Assembly: GCA_036704825.1 (NCBI GenBank) | Contig: JAUBSN010000009.1 | Span: 1 to 64,000 of the forward strand | Direction: 5' to 3' | From: Microcoleus sp036704825 | GTDB lineage: Bacteria; Cyanobacteriota; Cyanobacteriia; Cyanobacteriales; Microcoleaceae | Length of the DNA: 64,000 nt | Shown: one piece after another, positions 26,511 through 34,492 of the stretch | Layout of the letters: each line of letters starts with the position of its first letter | How positions within the stretch are numbered: the stretch's first letter is position 1 | Notes under the pieces: generated by a model | Database searches by the model: none | What the model was told of the DNA's origin: nothing | What the model saw: only the letters and a program-made list of their open reading frames with translations | Program-made: the position numbers and the translations under genes

Positions 26511-26834
26511 TTACCTCAAAGGTCGATCGCGCCTGCGCCAAAGCATCCGTCCCAAACCCAGCAATCCCAAAAGTTGCTGAACCTGTTGCAGTTGCAATTC
26601 CAGTTGTTGATAGCGCAGTCGCAGTTGGCGGGCACCTTGCTGCCTGTTAGCAAAGAAATCCGGCGACGCGCTGAGGACATTGCTGCTACAGCGTTCGATC
26701 GCTGCTAGCCGAATTTCAAAAAGTGCGATCGTCCGCCTGATTTTCCACACCTTCGCAGCGATATAAAAGCAAACCAGAGATATCATTAAATTGATAATTA
26801 CCACACCAGCCAGCATTCTTTTACCTGCTTTCAA
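26511..26834 (-). CDS. Small membrane coiled-coil protein
   Basis: 107 aa. One N-terminal membrane segment (~8-27), then a leucine/glutamine-rich helix (RLRYQQLELQLQQVQQLLGLLG) able to form a coiled coil, and a basic tail. No family recognised. First gene of the set with the YtxH and DUF948 genes; the 170-base gap before YtxH makes operon membership probable, not certain. Confidence 0.6.
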   Translation of the reverse strand: MKAGKRMLAGVVIINLMISLVCFYIAAKVWKIRRTIALFEIRLAAIERCSSNVLSASPDFFANRQQGARQLRLRYQQLELQLQQVQQLLGLLGLGRMLWRRRDRPLR

Positions 26835-26865
26835 CTAATCCCTTTTACCATCTCAATAACCTTTC

Positions 26866-26915
26866 AGTCGTCTTCAGACGATTTAAGCTTTGAGGCAGGG
26901 GTTGAAACCCCTGCC
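26866..26915. repeat. Two-hairpin intergenic element, copy 2
   Basis: Hairpin A: AGTCGTCT/AGACGATT (one mismatch, 26866-26873 / 26876-26883). Linker TAAGCTTTGA. Hairpin B: GGCAGGGGTT/AACCCCTGCC (26894-26903 / 26906-26915). It lies between msrA and the coiled-coil gene. Confidence 0.8.
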
Positions 26916-26960
26916 GGACTGCCGGACTGCAACAGCCCCAAGATACCCCTTGTAAAAGTT

Positions 26961-27614
26961 TTAAGCCTGAGACATAGCAGGCAAACAAACCTTAGTACCG
27001 CCCAAACCGCAATAACCGTTCGGGTTTTTAGCAAGATACTGCTGGTGATAGCTTTCTGCGTAATAAAACTCAGGAGCCTCAAGAATTTCAGTGGTAATCT
27101 TGCCGTAACCGGCCGCAGTCAAAGCCTGCTGGTAAGCATCTCGCGAAGCTTCAGCTTGCTGCATTTGGCTAGCTGAATACGTGTAAATTCCCGATCGGTA
27201 CTGAGTACCAGAATCATTGCCCTGACGCATTCCTTGAGTAGGATTGTGACTTTCCCAAAAAACTTTGAGCAGCGTTTCGTAACTAATTACTTTCGGATCG
27301 AACACAACCAGAACTACTTCATTGTGTCCCGTCATCCCGCTGCAAACTTCATTGTAAGTAGGATTCGGAGTAATCCCGGCCGCGTAGCCCACAGCCGTCG
27401 AAAAAACTCCATTTTGCTGCCAAAATTTGCGTTCCGCTCCCCAAAAACAGCCCAGACCAAACAAGGCAGTCTCCATACCGTTTGGAAAGGGAGGTTTGAG
27501 CGGATTGCCGTTAACAAAGTGACTTGCCGGTACCGGCATCGACTCTGCCCGTCCGGGTAATGCCTCTTGGGGAGAGGGCAGGCTCGACTTTTTGCCAAAT
27601 CCAAATAGCACCAT
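26961..27614 (-). CDS. msrA: Peptide methionine sulfoxide reductase MsrA
   Basis: 217 aa from the ATG at 27614; the frame is open to 27716, but the upstream codons look non-conserved. It reduces the S-form of methionine sulfoxide in proteins. Motif ALFGLGCFWGAERKFW carries the catalytic Cys; the SHNPTQGMRQGNDSGTQYRS and AEFYYAESYHQQYL blocks are family-typical. Extra N-terminal ~35 residues (FGFGKKSSLPSPQEAL) precede the catalytic domain, common in cyanobacterial MsrA. Cys residues in GYCGLGGTKVCLP may be the resolving ones. Confidence 0.93.
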   Translation of the reverse strand: MVLFGFGKKSSLPSPQEALPGRAESMPVPASHFVNGNPLKPPFPNGMETALFGLGCFWGAERKFWQQNGVFSTAVGYAAGITPNPTYNEVCSGMTGHNEVVLVVFDPKVISYETLLKVFWESHNPTQGMRQGNDSGTQYRSGIYTYSASQMQQAEASRDAYQQALTAAGYGKITTEILEAPEFYYAESYHQQYLAKNPNGYCGLGGTKVCLPAMSQA

Positions 27615-27932
27615 AAGTTTGTAAGGGGGATCTCTGATAAACATCTTTACCTTACTTAATAATATCAGATCTACACTAAAATAGTCGCCGTCTTGAAGGT
27701 AGAAGGTAAAAACCAAAAGGCAGATTTTTTTTACGGAAGGTTTTTAGTGATACTGCTCACTGCCAACGCAGTTTTCTATCACATTAAGCCGCTGCTCGCT
27801 GTCACGAAACCACAGCTAAAATATCACCTATTGTTGAGGTATAAATCACGCGGATTTTAGGCAAAACATCCGATTATTAAAAGTATGGTGTTGTAGTAGT
27901 TATTCAATACCAATTCTTGGGAGTGCGTAAAA

Positions 27933-28070
27933 ATGGCCGCTAAACCTTGCAGTCAACCTTTAAAATCTAATCCTTTTATTACTTACCGCGACCCGATTAC
28001 AGGCAAGTGGATTGTTGTGAATCAGAATTTGCCGAAATCAGCGGAATACTTACAGCTAGCAGCAGCTTGA
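27933..28070 (+). CDS. 45-aa conserved-looking small protein
   Basis: Too short for most gene callers. ATG at 27933, stop at 28068-28070. Product starts MAAKPCSQPLKSNPFI, then TYRDPITGKWIVVNQN and ends YLQLAAA. The TYRDPxTGKW motif is one I recall from short hypothetical proteins of other cyanobacteria. Upstream TTGGGAG (27917-27923) gives a reasonable ribosome binding site at ~10 bases. Function unknown; no cysteine pairs or membrane segment. Confidence 0.6.
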   Translation: MAAKPCSQPLKSNPFITYRDPITGKWIVVNQNLPKSAEYLQLAAA

Positions 28071-28154
28071 GTTCTCCTATTAACTTTACCTAAAAAATCC
28101 ACTTGAATTTCTGATTGCGTAAGGGCGGGTTTGACCAACCATCTATGCCTAAAA

Positions 28155-28277
28155 CAAACAATCTCGTAAACCCGCCCCGCTCAAATATCAATTGGAATCT
28201 ACATTTTTTTTATGAGATCGAAGAAATGGTTGATGTAGATTATTAGTTGTATGGGGCGGGTTTAGGTAGATTGTTTG
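28155..28277. repeat. Imperfect 24-bp inverted repeat
   Basis: Arm 1 28155-28178 (CAAACAATCT then TAAACCCGCCCC) and arm 2 28253-28277 (GGGGCGGGTTTA then AGATTGTTTG) are complementary except for two or three bases at the centre of each arm. A half copy recurs at 52027-52047. It lies downstream of the KAS-operon 3' end and the 45-aa gene, both pointing in. Confidence 0.75.
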
Positions 28278-28339
28278 CGGTTATTAAATCTTTTTGGTAA
28301 AACCCACCCCTACGGTGTTTGTGGTTATGTAATAGGAGT

Positions 28340-29254
28340 TTAGTTCATCTCTTTTTGCAGTTCCAAATACCGATAGAGATATTCCGAAACGATGCCGTGC
28401 AAAAACAAGTCGCGTGCCGCATTAAACGGACTGTTTGGCGCTAGCGGATGGCGGTTAACAATTACATGATTCCAGTCGCAATTTCCCGTAATCTCGCTGA
28501 CATACAGTCCGAAGTTTTCATCTAACTGAAGCGACATCACTGCTCGCGCAAATTCGTCGCTAGTCAAACACAAAGAATAAAAGACTTTAAACAATTCGAT
28601 CGCCGATTCTAAATCCAGAATTTTTAGCCATCTGCGTTTTTCAAAGTCTATTGCAACTTCTACTGGTTGAATGCTATCATAATTAATTCCACGTTTTTTG
28701 ACTGCCTGCAACCAGTTAGGATTTTTCAGCATTGCCTGGTTGTAATCCCAGACAAAGTTATAGAGAATTAAGTCGTGTTCGAGAAACGCATTGTCAGCTA
28801 AATCGCTAACAGTGCGCGGATAAAGCTTTGACTTTTCTATCCGGGTGTCGGGGCCGTTGTCAATCAAGAAATTGATAATGTTGGAGCCGATGCCGAGATG
28901 CCGCACAATTAAATAACAAGCTTCTGGCGAGACAAAGTTATTTAGGAAAAATGCAGCAGATTTGTGCATTAAAGTGTAAGCGCGAAATTGAAAGGGCAAC
29001 AGGCGCTTTGTTGTCATAATTACCGCCAGCAACAAGTTAGCAATTACTTTGATCGGGATGAGCAAATAATTGCGAGTCCAGCTTTGCAAATCCCGCATCA
29101 TGTATGCTTTTGCCACTAAATCGACGGGAATAGCTCGATCGCAAAACAGCACGTCCCAAACATTCGGATCTCGGCGGTTGTAGGGTTTGTTAGCGTAAGG
29201 GATTTTTCGCTCATCTCGGAAATTTTCGGTATCTTGTTTTTGCAGCTTTTGCAT
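28340..29254 (-). CDS. Unrecognised protein coupled to KAS III-diiron fusion
   Basis: 304 aa. No family recognised. A basic N-terminus is followed by a likely hydrophobic helix (YLLIPIKVIANLLLAVIM, ~64-81), so peripheral or single-pass membrane association is possible. Conserved-looking motifs include LEHDLILYNFVWDYNQ, with acidic and His residues, and VEVAIDFEKRRWLKI. The start codon shares one base with the upstream stop (TAATG), so it is translated with the fusion gene and probably works in the same pathway, for example as carrier-substrate or lipid-handling partner. That role is inference from coupling only. Confidence 0.6.
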   Translation of the reverse strand: MQKLQKQDTENFRDERKIPYANKPYNRRDPNVWDVLFCDRAIPVDLVAKAYMMRDLQSWTRNYLLIPIKVIANLLLAVIMTTKRLLPFQFRAYTLMHKSAAFFLNNFVSPEACYLIVRHLGIGSNIINFLIDNGPDTRIEKSKLYPRTVSDLADNAFLEHDLILYNFVWDYNQAMLKNPNWLQAVKKRGINYDSIQPVEVAIDFEKRRWLKILDLESAIELFKVFYSLCLTSDEFARAVMSLQLDENFGLYVSEITGNCDWNHVIVNRHPLAPNSPFNAARDLFLHGIVSEYLYRYLELQKEMN

Positions 29255-31122
29255 TAGCTTATTTCCTCCAATTGCAGCAAATATAAACGAGCAGTGACGC
29301 GAGCGGTTTTGACAATGCGGCGGGCAATATCATCTGTCATCCATTCTGCATTAATCAAATTTTCCAGTTTGGCTAAATGCGACTCGTCGTTAGCTCCGTG
29401 ATAAGCTAAAAACGATACTTGTTCGTCTTGCAAACCGAGAGTTTCTTGAATTTGTTTTGCCCACTTTCCAGCCAACCGATTGCCCAATCCTTCGATAATA
29501 AACATACTGCCAATTAAATCGACCGGATTTTCCCGCGATGCTTGGTGGAAGATAAAAGCTGACAGTGCTTCGCTGCCAATATTCTTATCGTACTCCACAA
29601 TTTTTGCCAATTCACCGCCCACAGCAACATAATTTTGTTCTAACATTTGATAGTCGCGGTGTTCGTCTTGAGCGTGACCGATAAAAGTCGATCGCAATCT
29701 AAAATCACTCATGTTAGATGCAGCGCGAGCAATCCAGCGAGCTCCCTCGACAACTTGCGGGCGGAGATTGCACAGCAAAGCTTGATAATCTTCTATTGTA
29801 AACTCTCCTCGGTACAATTTGCGGACAATGGGAACAGAACGAATTTCGCGATCGAACTTCAGCCAAATCCCTGCTAACTCCCGCAGCAAATAAGCTTGCG
29901 GAGAGTTTTGCTGTTCGGGTTTAACGCTTTCGAGAGGCGAAGCTTCGGGAACCTCAAGAAAGTTATAACTTTGAGAAATCATTGATTTATTGGTATTTTC
30001 GACAGCAGTTAACATCATGTAAGCGGTTGTAAATCGCCCGCTTTCCGGCACGAAACAAAAGATTTTCTGCCCTGGCTGCAATTTGCCAGAGTTGAACAAT
30101 TCCTCTAACATTAAATAAATCGAAGCGCAGCCTGTATTTCCCCGCGTATACAAGTTAGTAAACCATTTTTCTTCGGGAATCATGCAGCCTGCTTGTTCCA
30201 GAAGTTCTACAATTTGTCCCCGAAAAAAGTGAGACGAATAGTGGCACAGCAGCCAGTCAATTTCCTGCGGACAAACTCTCCCGGCTTTAATCAACCGCAG
30301 CCAACCTTCAACGCCTAATTTCATTACATTGTCCAGCAAGCGAATATTTTGCCGCAAGTCAAAAGATCCCGCTGCGGCTGCATCGAGGTAGGAGGAATAA
30401 TCCAACCAGCTTTTAGTTGATGTTTCGCTGGCTAATCCTGAATACATACAAACAGGATAAGCATTGGCGTGAGAAACGAGTTCAATCCATTCTATTTTTA
30501 AACTAATTCCTGTTGCGCTGGGATGGTTTTGGAGCAACAATGCTCCGGCACCGTCAGAGAGCATCCAGCGCAAAAACTCTGTATCGAAAGGCAGGGGTTT
30601 TCCCGCTTGCACCGCAGTCTCTGCTTCAAATTTGGTGTTTTTGAACAGGCGCGAGGGAAATTCGGAAGCGACGGCAATTGCTGTTTGTTTTTTGCCGAGT
30701 TCGATTTGGGATGCGGCGTAATTTAAAGCACTAACTCCAGCACAGCAAACTCCTTGAGTTGACACTATTTCTAGGGGAGATAATTCGGAAAGTTCCCCGT
30801 GTACTGTGCTGGCAAATCCCGGTACTAATAAATCTGGTAAAGTGGTAGCGCAGGCCAATAAGTCGATCGCCCCCGGTTCCAAATTTCCCCGGGCGATCGC
30901 GTCGCGGACGGCAAACGCTGCCATTTGGCTGTTAGAATATATTGTTTGCTGCTGTTTGTCGATCGCGTAGTAGCGCTGTTGAATGCCGTTGCTGTTAAGA
31001 ATCCGCTGCCTGACTCTCGAAGGGCGCGAGGCAATTTTGCCGAGATATTCTTCCATCTCATCATTATTAATTGGTTCTCCCGGCAAAAATTTTCCCATCC
31101 GATTGATATAAGCACTGTACAT
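29254..31122 (-). CDS. KAS III-like domain fused to haem-oxygenase-like diiron (HDO) domain
   Basis: 622 aa. Residues ~1-375 are a thiolase-fold, FabH/KAS III-like enzyme. The catalytic triad is visible: Cys127 in GVCCAGVSALNYA, His294 in WLLCHYSSHFF, Asn329 in YTRGNTGCAS. A linker (~376-405) leads to a second, all-helical domain (~408-622) of the TenA/haem-oxygenase-like fold. Candidate metal ligands are Glu459 (VVEGARW), His483/Glu487/His488 (GHAQDEHRDY), Glu544 (FIIEGLG) and Asp579/His582 (GANDESHL). Such HDO enzymes include UndA, which makes alkenes from fatty acids. Condensing enzyme and putative oxygenase in one chain suggest a tailored fatty-acid or polyketide-like product. First gene of a two-gene operon. 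Confidence 0.78.
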   Translation of the reverse strand: MYSAYINRMGKFLPGEPINNDEMEEYLGKIASRPSRVRQRILNSNGIQQRYYAIDKQQQTIYSNSQMAAFAVRDAIARGNLEPGAIDLLACATTLPDLLVPGFASTVHGELSELSPLEIVSTQGVCCAGVSALNYAASQIELGKKQTAIAVASEFPSRLFKNTKFEAETAVQAGKPLPFDTEFLRWMLSDGAGALLLQNHPSATGISLKIEWIELVSHANAYPVCMYSGLASETSTKSWLDYSSYLDAAAAGSFDLRQNIRLLDNVMKLGVEGWLRLIKAGRVCPQEIDWLLCHYSSHFFRGQIVELLEQAGCMIPEEKWFTNLYTRGNTGCASIYLMLEELFNSGKLQPGQKIFCFVPESGRFTTAYMMLTAVENTNKSMISQSYNFLEVPEASPLESVKPEQQNSPQAYLLRELAGIWLKFDREIRSVPIVRKLYRGEFTIEDYQALLCNLRPQVVEGARWIARAASNMSDFRLRSTFIGHAQDEHRDYQMLEQNYVAVGGELAKIVEYDKNIGSEALSAFIFHQASRENPVDLIGSMFIIEGLGNRLAGKWAKQIQETLGLQDEQVSFLAYHGANDESHLAKLENLINAEWMTDDIARRIVKTARVTARLYLLQLEEIS

Positions 31123-31357
31123 GGCGTAAACCTCTAAAGTTGCTAATTTGCTCGCGTTCGTTTTTTTGTTAAATCAAGCCAGAAATATCTAAAATTGATT
31201 GTGGCTGGGGAAGCAGTGAAGTTGCAACGAGAAACTAGCTATCTTGTCAAGCTTCTCGAAATCACAGAAATCGAGCAACAGCGAGCACAAGTTACCTGAA
31301 GCAGGGTGAAGTTTTTTTGGAAAGTGAGCCAATATGTAAGGAGAGTTCCTTCACTGC
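31123..31357. promoter_or_regulatory. Divergent control region, KAS operon / winged-helix gene
   Basis: 235 bases between divergent genes, so both promoters should lie here. AAGGAG at 31338-31343 serves the right-hand gene. A 32-codon GTG frame at 31201-31299 is present but lacks a ribosome binding site and is not called. Confidence 0.5.
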
Positions 31358-32386
31358 TTGGCAACTACAATGGATGTTGAAGAAATAAATGTTTGGTATT
31401 CTCAATCTCAACGACGCACGGCTGTCTCGCTGTTGATGAAACGAGTAGGCGTAACTCGCACTAGGGCTGAATGCTTTATCAGGCTGTGGATTTACTTATT
31501 GGTGAAACAGCTTCAGGAAAATCAGCCCCGCCTCAAACCGCCGCTGGCGAAACTGGAATTGCCGGCAACAGAAGTGCAGTGCACTCACCGGGAAGCCGCA
31601 GAACTATTCTACTGCGATTCCGACCGCGGCAGCGATCGCGCCGCCGGCATGATGTTAGATAAATTAGCAGCCCTGGGATTAATTAAAAAACACTTTGACG
31701 GTAACACTACCGAAATTGAAATTCAACCTGTTTCAGAAATTTTAAATATTGCCGAACCTCAAAACCCCGTACAACTCCAATTAGATAATTTTAACTCTCG
31801 GTGCGACGCGATTCCCGTTGCAAATTTATTAGCGACAAATTACAACTGGATGAACCGCAACACTAACGCCGTACCCCAAAAAATAGCTAAAATCCTCCGG
31901 CTTTTGGCCAGTCAATACTCAAATGGAATGCGAGTATTGCGGCGCTCAGATAATCTCAATCCAGTCGGGTTTTACTTACTTTATCCCACCGCTACCGAAT
32001 CTGAAGTAAATTTTTTTAACGCTCCTAGCAAAAGCCTTCATTTAAGTTCTATTTCCGATATCGATCCTTTCAATATGGCGCTACCAGGAGATCAAAATTG
32101 CCAGTCAATATTTATCCGCAGTTGGATGATAGATCCCCAATATTTGTCAGAATACCGGATTACTTTTCTGGAAGACACACAGAAAGTTTTACGCGAAATG
32201 CAAACAGATTTTCCGAATCTTTGCGACTTGTACACGCTGATGATTCACCCCATGTACGAAAAACAGGCCCAGGCTTTGGGATTTCACAAAACTAGCAGCG
32301 ATAGTCAGTTATCTGTTTACTGGATGTATCTAGCCTTGGATAGATTTTTAGCATTAAATATCAAAGAAGCCTTGCTCAAACTGTAA
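31358..32386 (+). CDS. Putative winged-helix regulator with GNAT-like C-terminal domain
   Basis: 342 aa from TTG at 31358; an ATG four codons on (31370) is the alternative. AAGGAG lies 14 bases before the TTG. Residues ~15-125 look like two helical/winged-helix units (RRTAVSLLMKRVGVTRTRAECFIRLW; AAGMMLDKLAALGLIKKHFDG). Residues ~195-330 are alpha/beta, and DLYTLMIHPMYEKQAQALGF resembles the last helix-strand of GNAT acyltransferases. No close family is recognised. Divergent placement from the KAS III-HDO operon suggests it controls or acts with that operon; this is inference. Confidence 0.5.
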   Translation: MATTMDVEEINVWYSQSQRRTAVSLLMKRVGVTRTRAECFIRLWIYLLVKQLQENQPRLKPPLAKLELPATEVQCTHREAAELFYCDSDRGSDRAAGMMLDKLAALGLIKKHFDGNTTEIEIQPVSEILNIAEPQNPVQLQLDNFNSRCDAIPVANLLATNYNWMNRNTNAVPQKIAKILRLLASQYSNGMRVLRRSDNLNPVGFYLLYPTATESEVNFFNAPSKSLHLSSISDIDPFNMALPGDQNCQSIFIRSWMIDPQYLSEYRITFLEDTQKVLREMQTDFPNLCDLYTLMIHPMYEKQAQALGFHKTSSDSQLSVYWMYLALDRFLALNIKEALLKL

Positions 32387-32844
32387 GTAGAAAGAAGAAG
32401 GAAGTTCGGCAACGGATTCGCTCCACGGATGTAACGAATGTAAAGGATAGAAGGAAGAAGGAAGAAGGAAGAAGTCGATAAAAAATAGAACGCCCAGAAC
32501 CCCGACTTCGCCGAAGTTGTCGGGGTTCTAACAGCATTCGCGTTTTACTTTATTTTTTAGTCCCCTTTTGCTGGGACGAAAGTTTGTCTAGGATCGATTT
32601 CAATCGCCGAGTAATATCAAATCCGGTAGCATCGTCTGGCGTCAAATCCAGTTAACATTCTACCAGGAACAGTGCAACCGAAATTTATCTAATTCATCTG
32701 CGTTAATCTGCCTCTATCTGCGGTTAAAAAAAGAAAATTTCGGAACCGCAGATGACAAGGGATTGACGCGGATTCACGCAGATGAAGATCGGAGAGATAG
32801 GAATAATTCCGATGCTAACAGATTTGATATAACTACAAACTTGT
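32387..32844. other. Intergenic region: GAAGAAG run, hairpin, TCTGCG repeat
   Basis: Holds a purine-rich GGAAGAA run (32451-32473), a long hairpin with 11-bp perfect arms AGAACCCCGAC/GTCGGGGTTCT (32496-32506 / 32519-32529) and an inner CTTCG/CGAAG stem, and a TCATCTGCGTTAATCTGC-type repeat with an inverted partner (32692-32786). The TCTGCG repeat recurs at 47551, 48382 and 62462. No gene. The hairpin may end either flanking gene. Confidence 0.6.
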
Positions 32845-34125
32845 TTATAAAACTTCCCGTCCCAAATAGGGTTGTAAAGCTTCCGGCACTTTTACAGTTC
32901 CGTCTGGCTGCTGGTAATTCTCCAAAATAGCAGCCATTGTGCGGCCCACAGCTAAACCGGAACCGTTGAGGGCGTGAACGAATTGAGTGCCTTTTTTACC
33001 CGCTTCTTTAAAGCGAATATTTGCCCGCCGCGCCTGAAAATCTGCGACGTTGGAACAACTGGAAATCTCGCGGTATTTGCCCGCAGATGGCAGCCACACC
33101 TCTAAATCGTAGGTTTTGGCGGCCGCGAAACCCAAGTCGCCGGTACACAGCGCGATCGTCCGATAAGGCAATTTCAACGCCTGCAAAACTCCCTCAGCAT
33201 CCTGCACTAACTTTTCGTGCTCTGCTTCGGAGGTACTCGGATGCACGAGTTTTACCAATTCAACTTTATTAAATTGGTGCAGTCGAATTAATCCCCTCGT
33301 GTCTTTGCCGTAACTGCCAGCTTCGCGGCGAAAGCAAGGAGTGTAAGAACAGTGATAGATTGGCAACTGTTCTGCTGTCAAAATTTCACCTCTGTACAAA
33401 TTGACAACCGGAACTTCGGAAGTAGGAATCAGCCACAAATCGTCTTGGTCGCACTTGAAACTTTCTTCCGCAAATTTGGGTAATTGACCAGTAGCAGTGA
33501 GGGATTCAGTGTTAACTAAAAATGGGGGAATTACTTCTACATAACCGGCTTTTGTGTGGCGGTCGAGCATGAATTGAATTATCGCTCTTTCCAGGGCTGC
33601 CCCGGCTCCCATTAAGCTCACAAAGCGGGGCCCAGCGATTTTTACTGCCCGTTCAAAGTTGATAATTCCTAATTTTTCGCCGATTTCCCAGTGCGGTAAA
33701 ATACCTGAGTTTTGGGGTATGTATTCGTCTCCCCAGCGCCGGATTTCGACGTTTTCCTCTTCATTTTTGCCGATCGGCGTTGACGGGTTCGGCAAGTTTG
33801 GCAGCGGTAGCAATAAAGCTTCTATTTGAGCTTTTAGGTCTTTTTCCTGTGCTTGCAGTTCGTTCGACTGTGTGCCGACTGCGTTGCCTTCTGCCTGCAG
33901 TTCCTGAACTTCGGGAGATTCGAGGGGTAAACCCGATTTTCTTTTTTGACCGATGAGTTTGGCAATTTCGTTGCTGCGGGCTTGCAGTTGCGATCGCTTG
34001 CCTTCCAACTCCCGCTGCTGTTTGTCTAATTGCAAAATCGGCTCGATTTCGTAGTTACCTCCGCGCAGGTTGAGGCTTTCTTGCACGGCTTGCGGGTTTT
34101 CTCGGATTAATTTGAGGTCTAGCAC
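32845..34125 (-). CDS. serS: Seryl-tRNA synthetase
   Basis: 426 aa, full length. The N-terminal coiled-coil arm (residues ~30-105: LDKQQRELEGKRSQLQARSNEIAKLIGQ) binds tRNA-Ser. Class II motifs follow: motif 2 FRREAGSYGKDTRGLIRLHQFNKVE, and motif 3 LNGSGLAVGRTMAAILENYQ. YREISSCSNVADFQARRANI is the serine-binding loop. Start ATG at 34125. Gap to the next upstream gene is 367 bases, so it has its own promoter. Confidence 0.96.
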   Translation of the reverse strand: MLDLKLIRENPQAVQESLNLRGGNYEIEPILQLDKQQRELEGKRSQLQARSNEIAKLIGQKRKSGLPLESPEVQELQAEGNAVGTQSNELQAQEKDLKAQIEALLLPLPNLPNPSTPIGKNEEENVEIRRWGDEYIPQNSGILPHWEIGEKLGIINFERAVKIAGPRFVSLMGAGAALERAIIQFMLDRHTKAGYVEVIPPFLVNTESLTATGQLPKFAEESFKCDQDDLWLIPTSEVPVVNLYRGEILTAEQLPIYHCSYTPCFRREAGSYGKDTRGLIRLHQFNKVELVKLVHPSTSEAEHEKLVQDAEGVLQALKLPYRTIALCTGDLGFAAAKTYDLEVWLPSAGKYREISSCSNVADFQARRANIRFKEAGKKGTQFVHALNGSGLAVGRTMAAILENYQQPDGTVKVPEALQPYLGREVL

Positions 34126-34492
34126 AGATTTATTCTAAATCTTAAATTTTAGATCGGCTGGGACAAAGCGAGATTATATAGAAGCTTTGCCAATCATTTG
34201 CGTATTCAATGATAAGTTATTTCGATTCAAAAAGTCGTTGGGTGTCACCCTTCATGGGTGACACCCCACAAATGTCTGCTATACTTGCAAATATTAGTAG
34301 ATGCACCCTGATAATTTTCTACCCCAGCCAGCGATGGTAGGGGTTTTTTGTTTTGTGGCATGGAATAGAAGCCCTGGATGCACGATCGGTCTAAAAAACC
34401 CGGTTTCTGGCGATTATCGTCTCAAATGAGGCAATTACGTCAAGAAACTGGGTTTTTGCGTCCAGGACTAGGTTAGTAAAATATCTTTCCGG
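34126..34492. other. Intergenic region with two hairpins
   Basis: Between porin 3' end and serS 5' end. Contains GGGTGTCACCC/GGGTGACACCC (34240-34250 / 34256-34266), a perfect 11-bp stem with a five-base loop, and the AAAAACCCGGTTTCT inverted repeat (34394-34408 / 34443-34457). Either could terminate the porin transcript. Confidence 0.6.

Noticed and set aside
31201..31299. 32-codon GTG frame between the KAS operon and the winged-helix gene
   Set aside because: No ribosome site, no recognisable similarity, lies in the shared promoter region.
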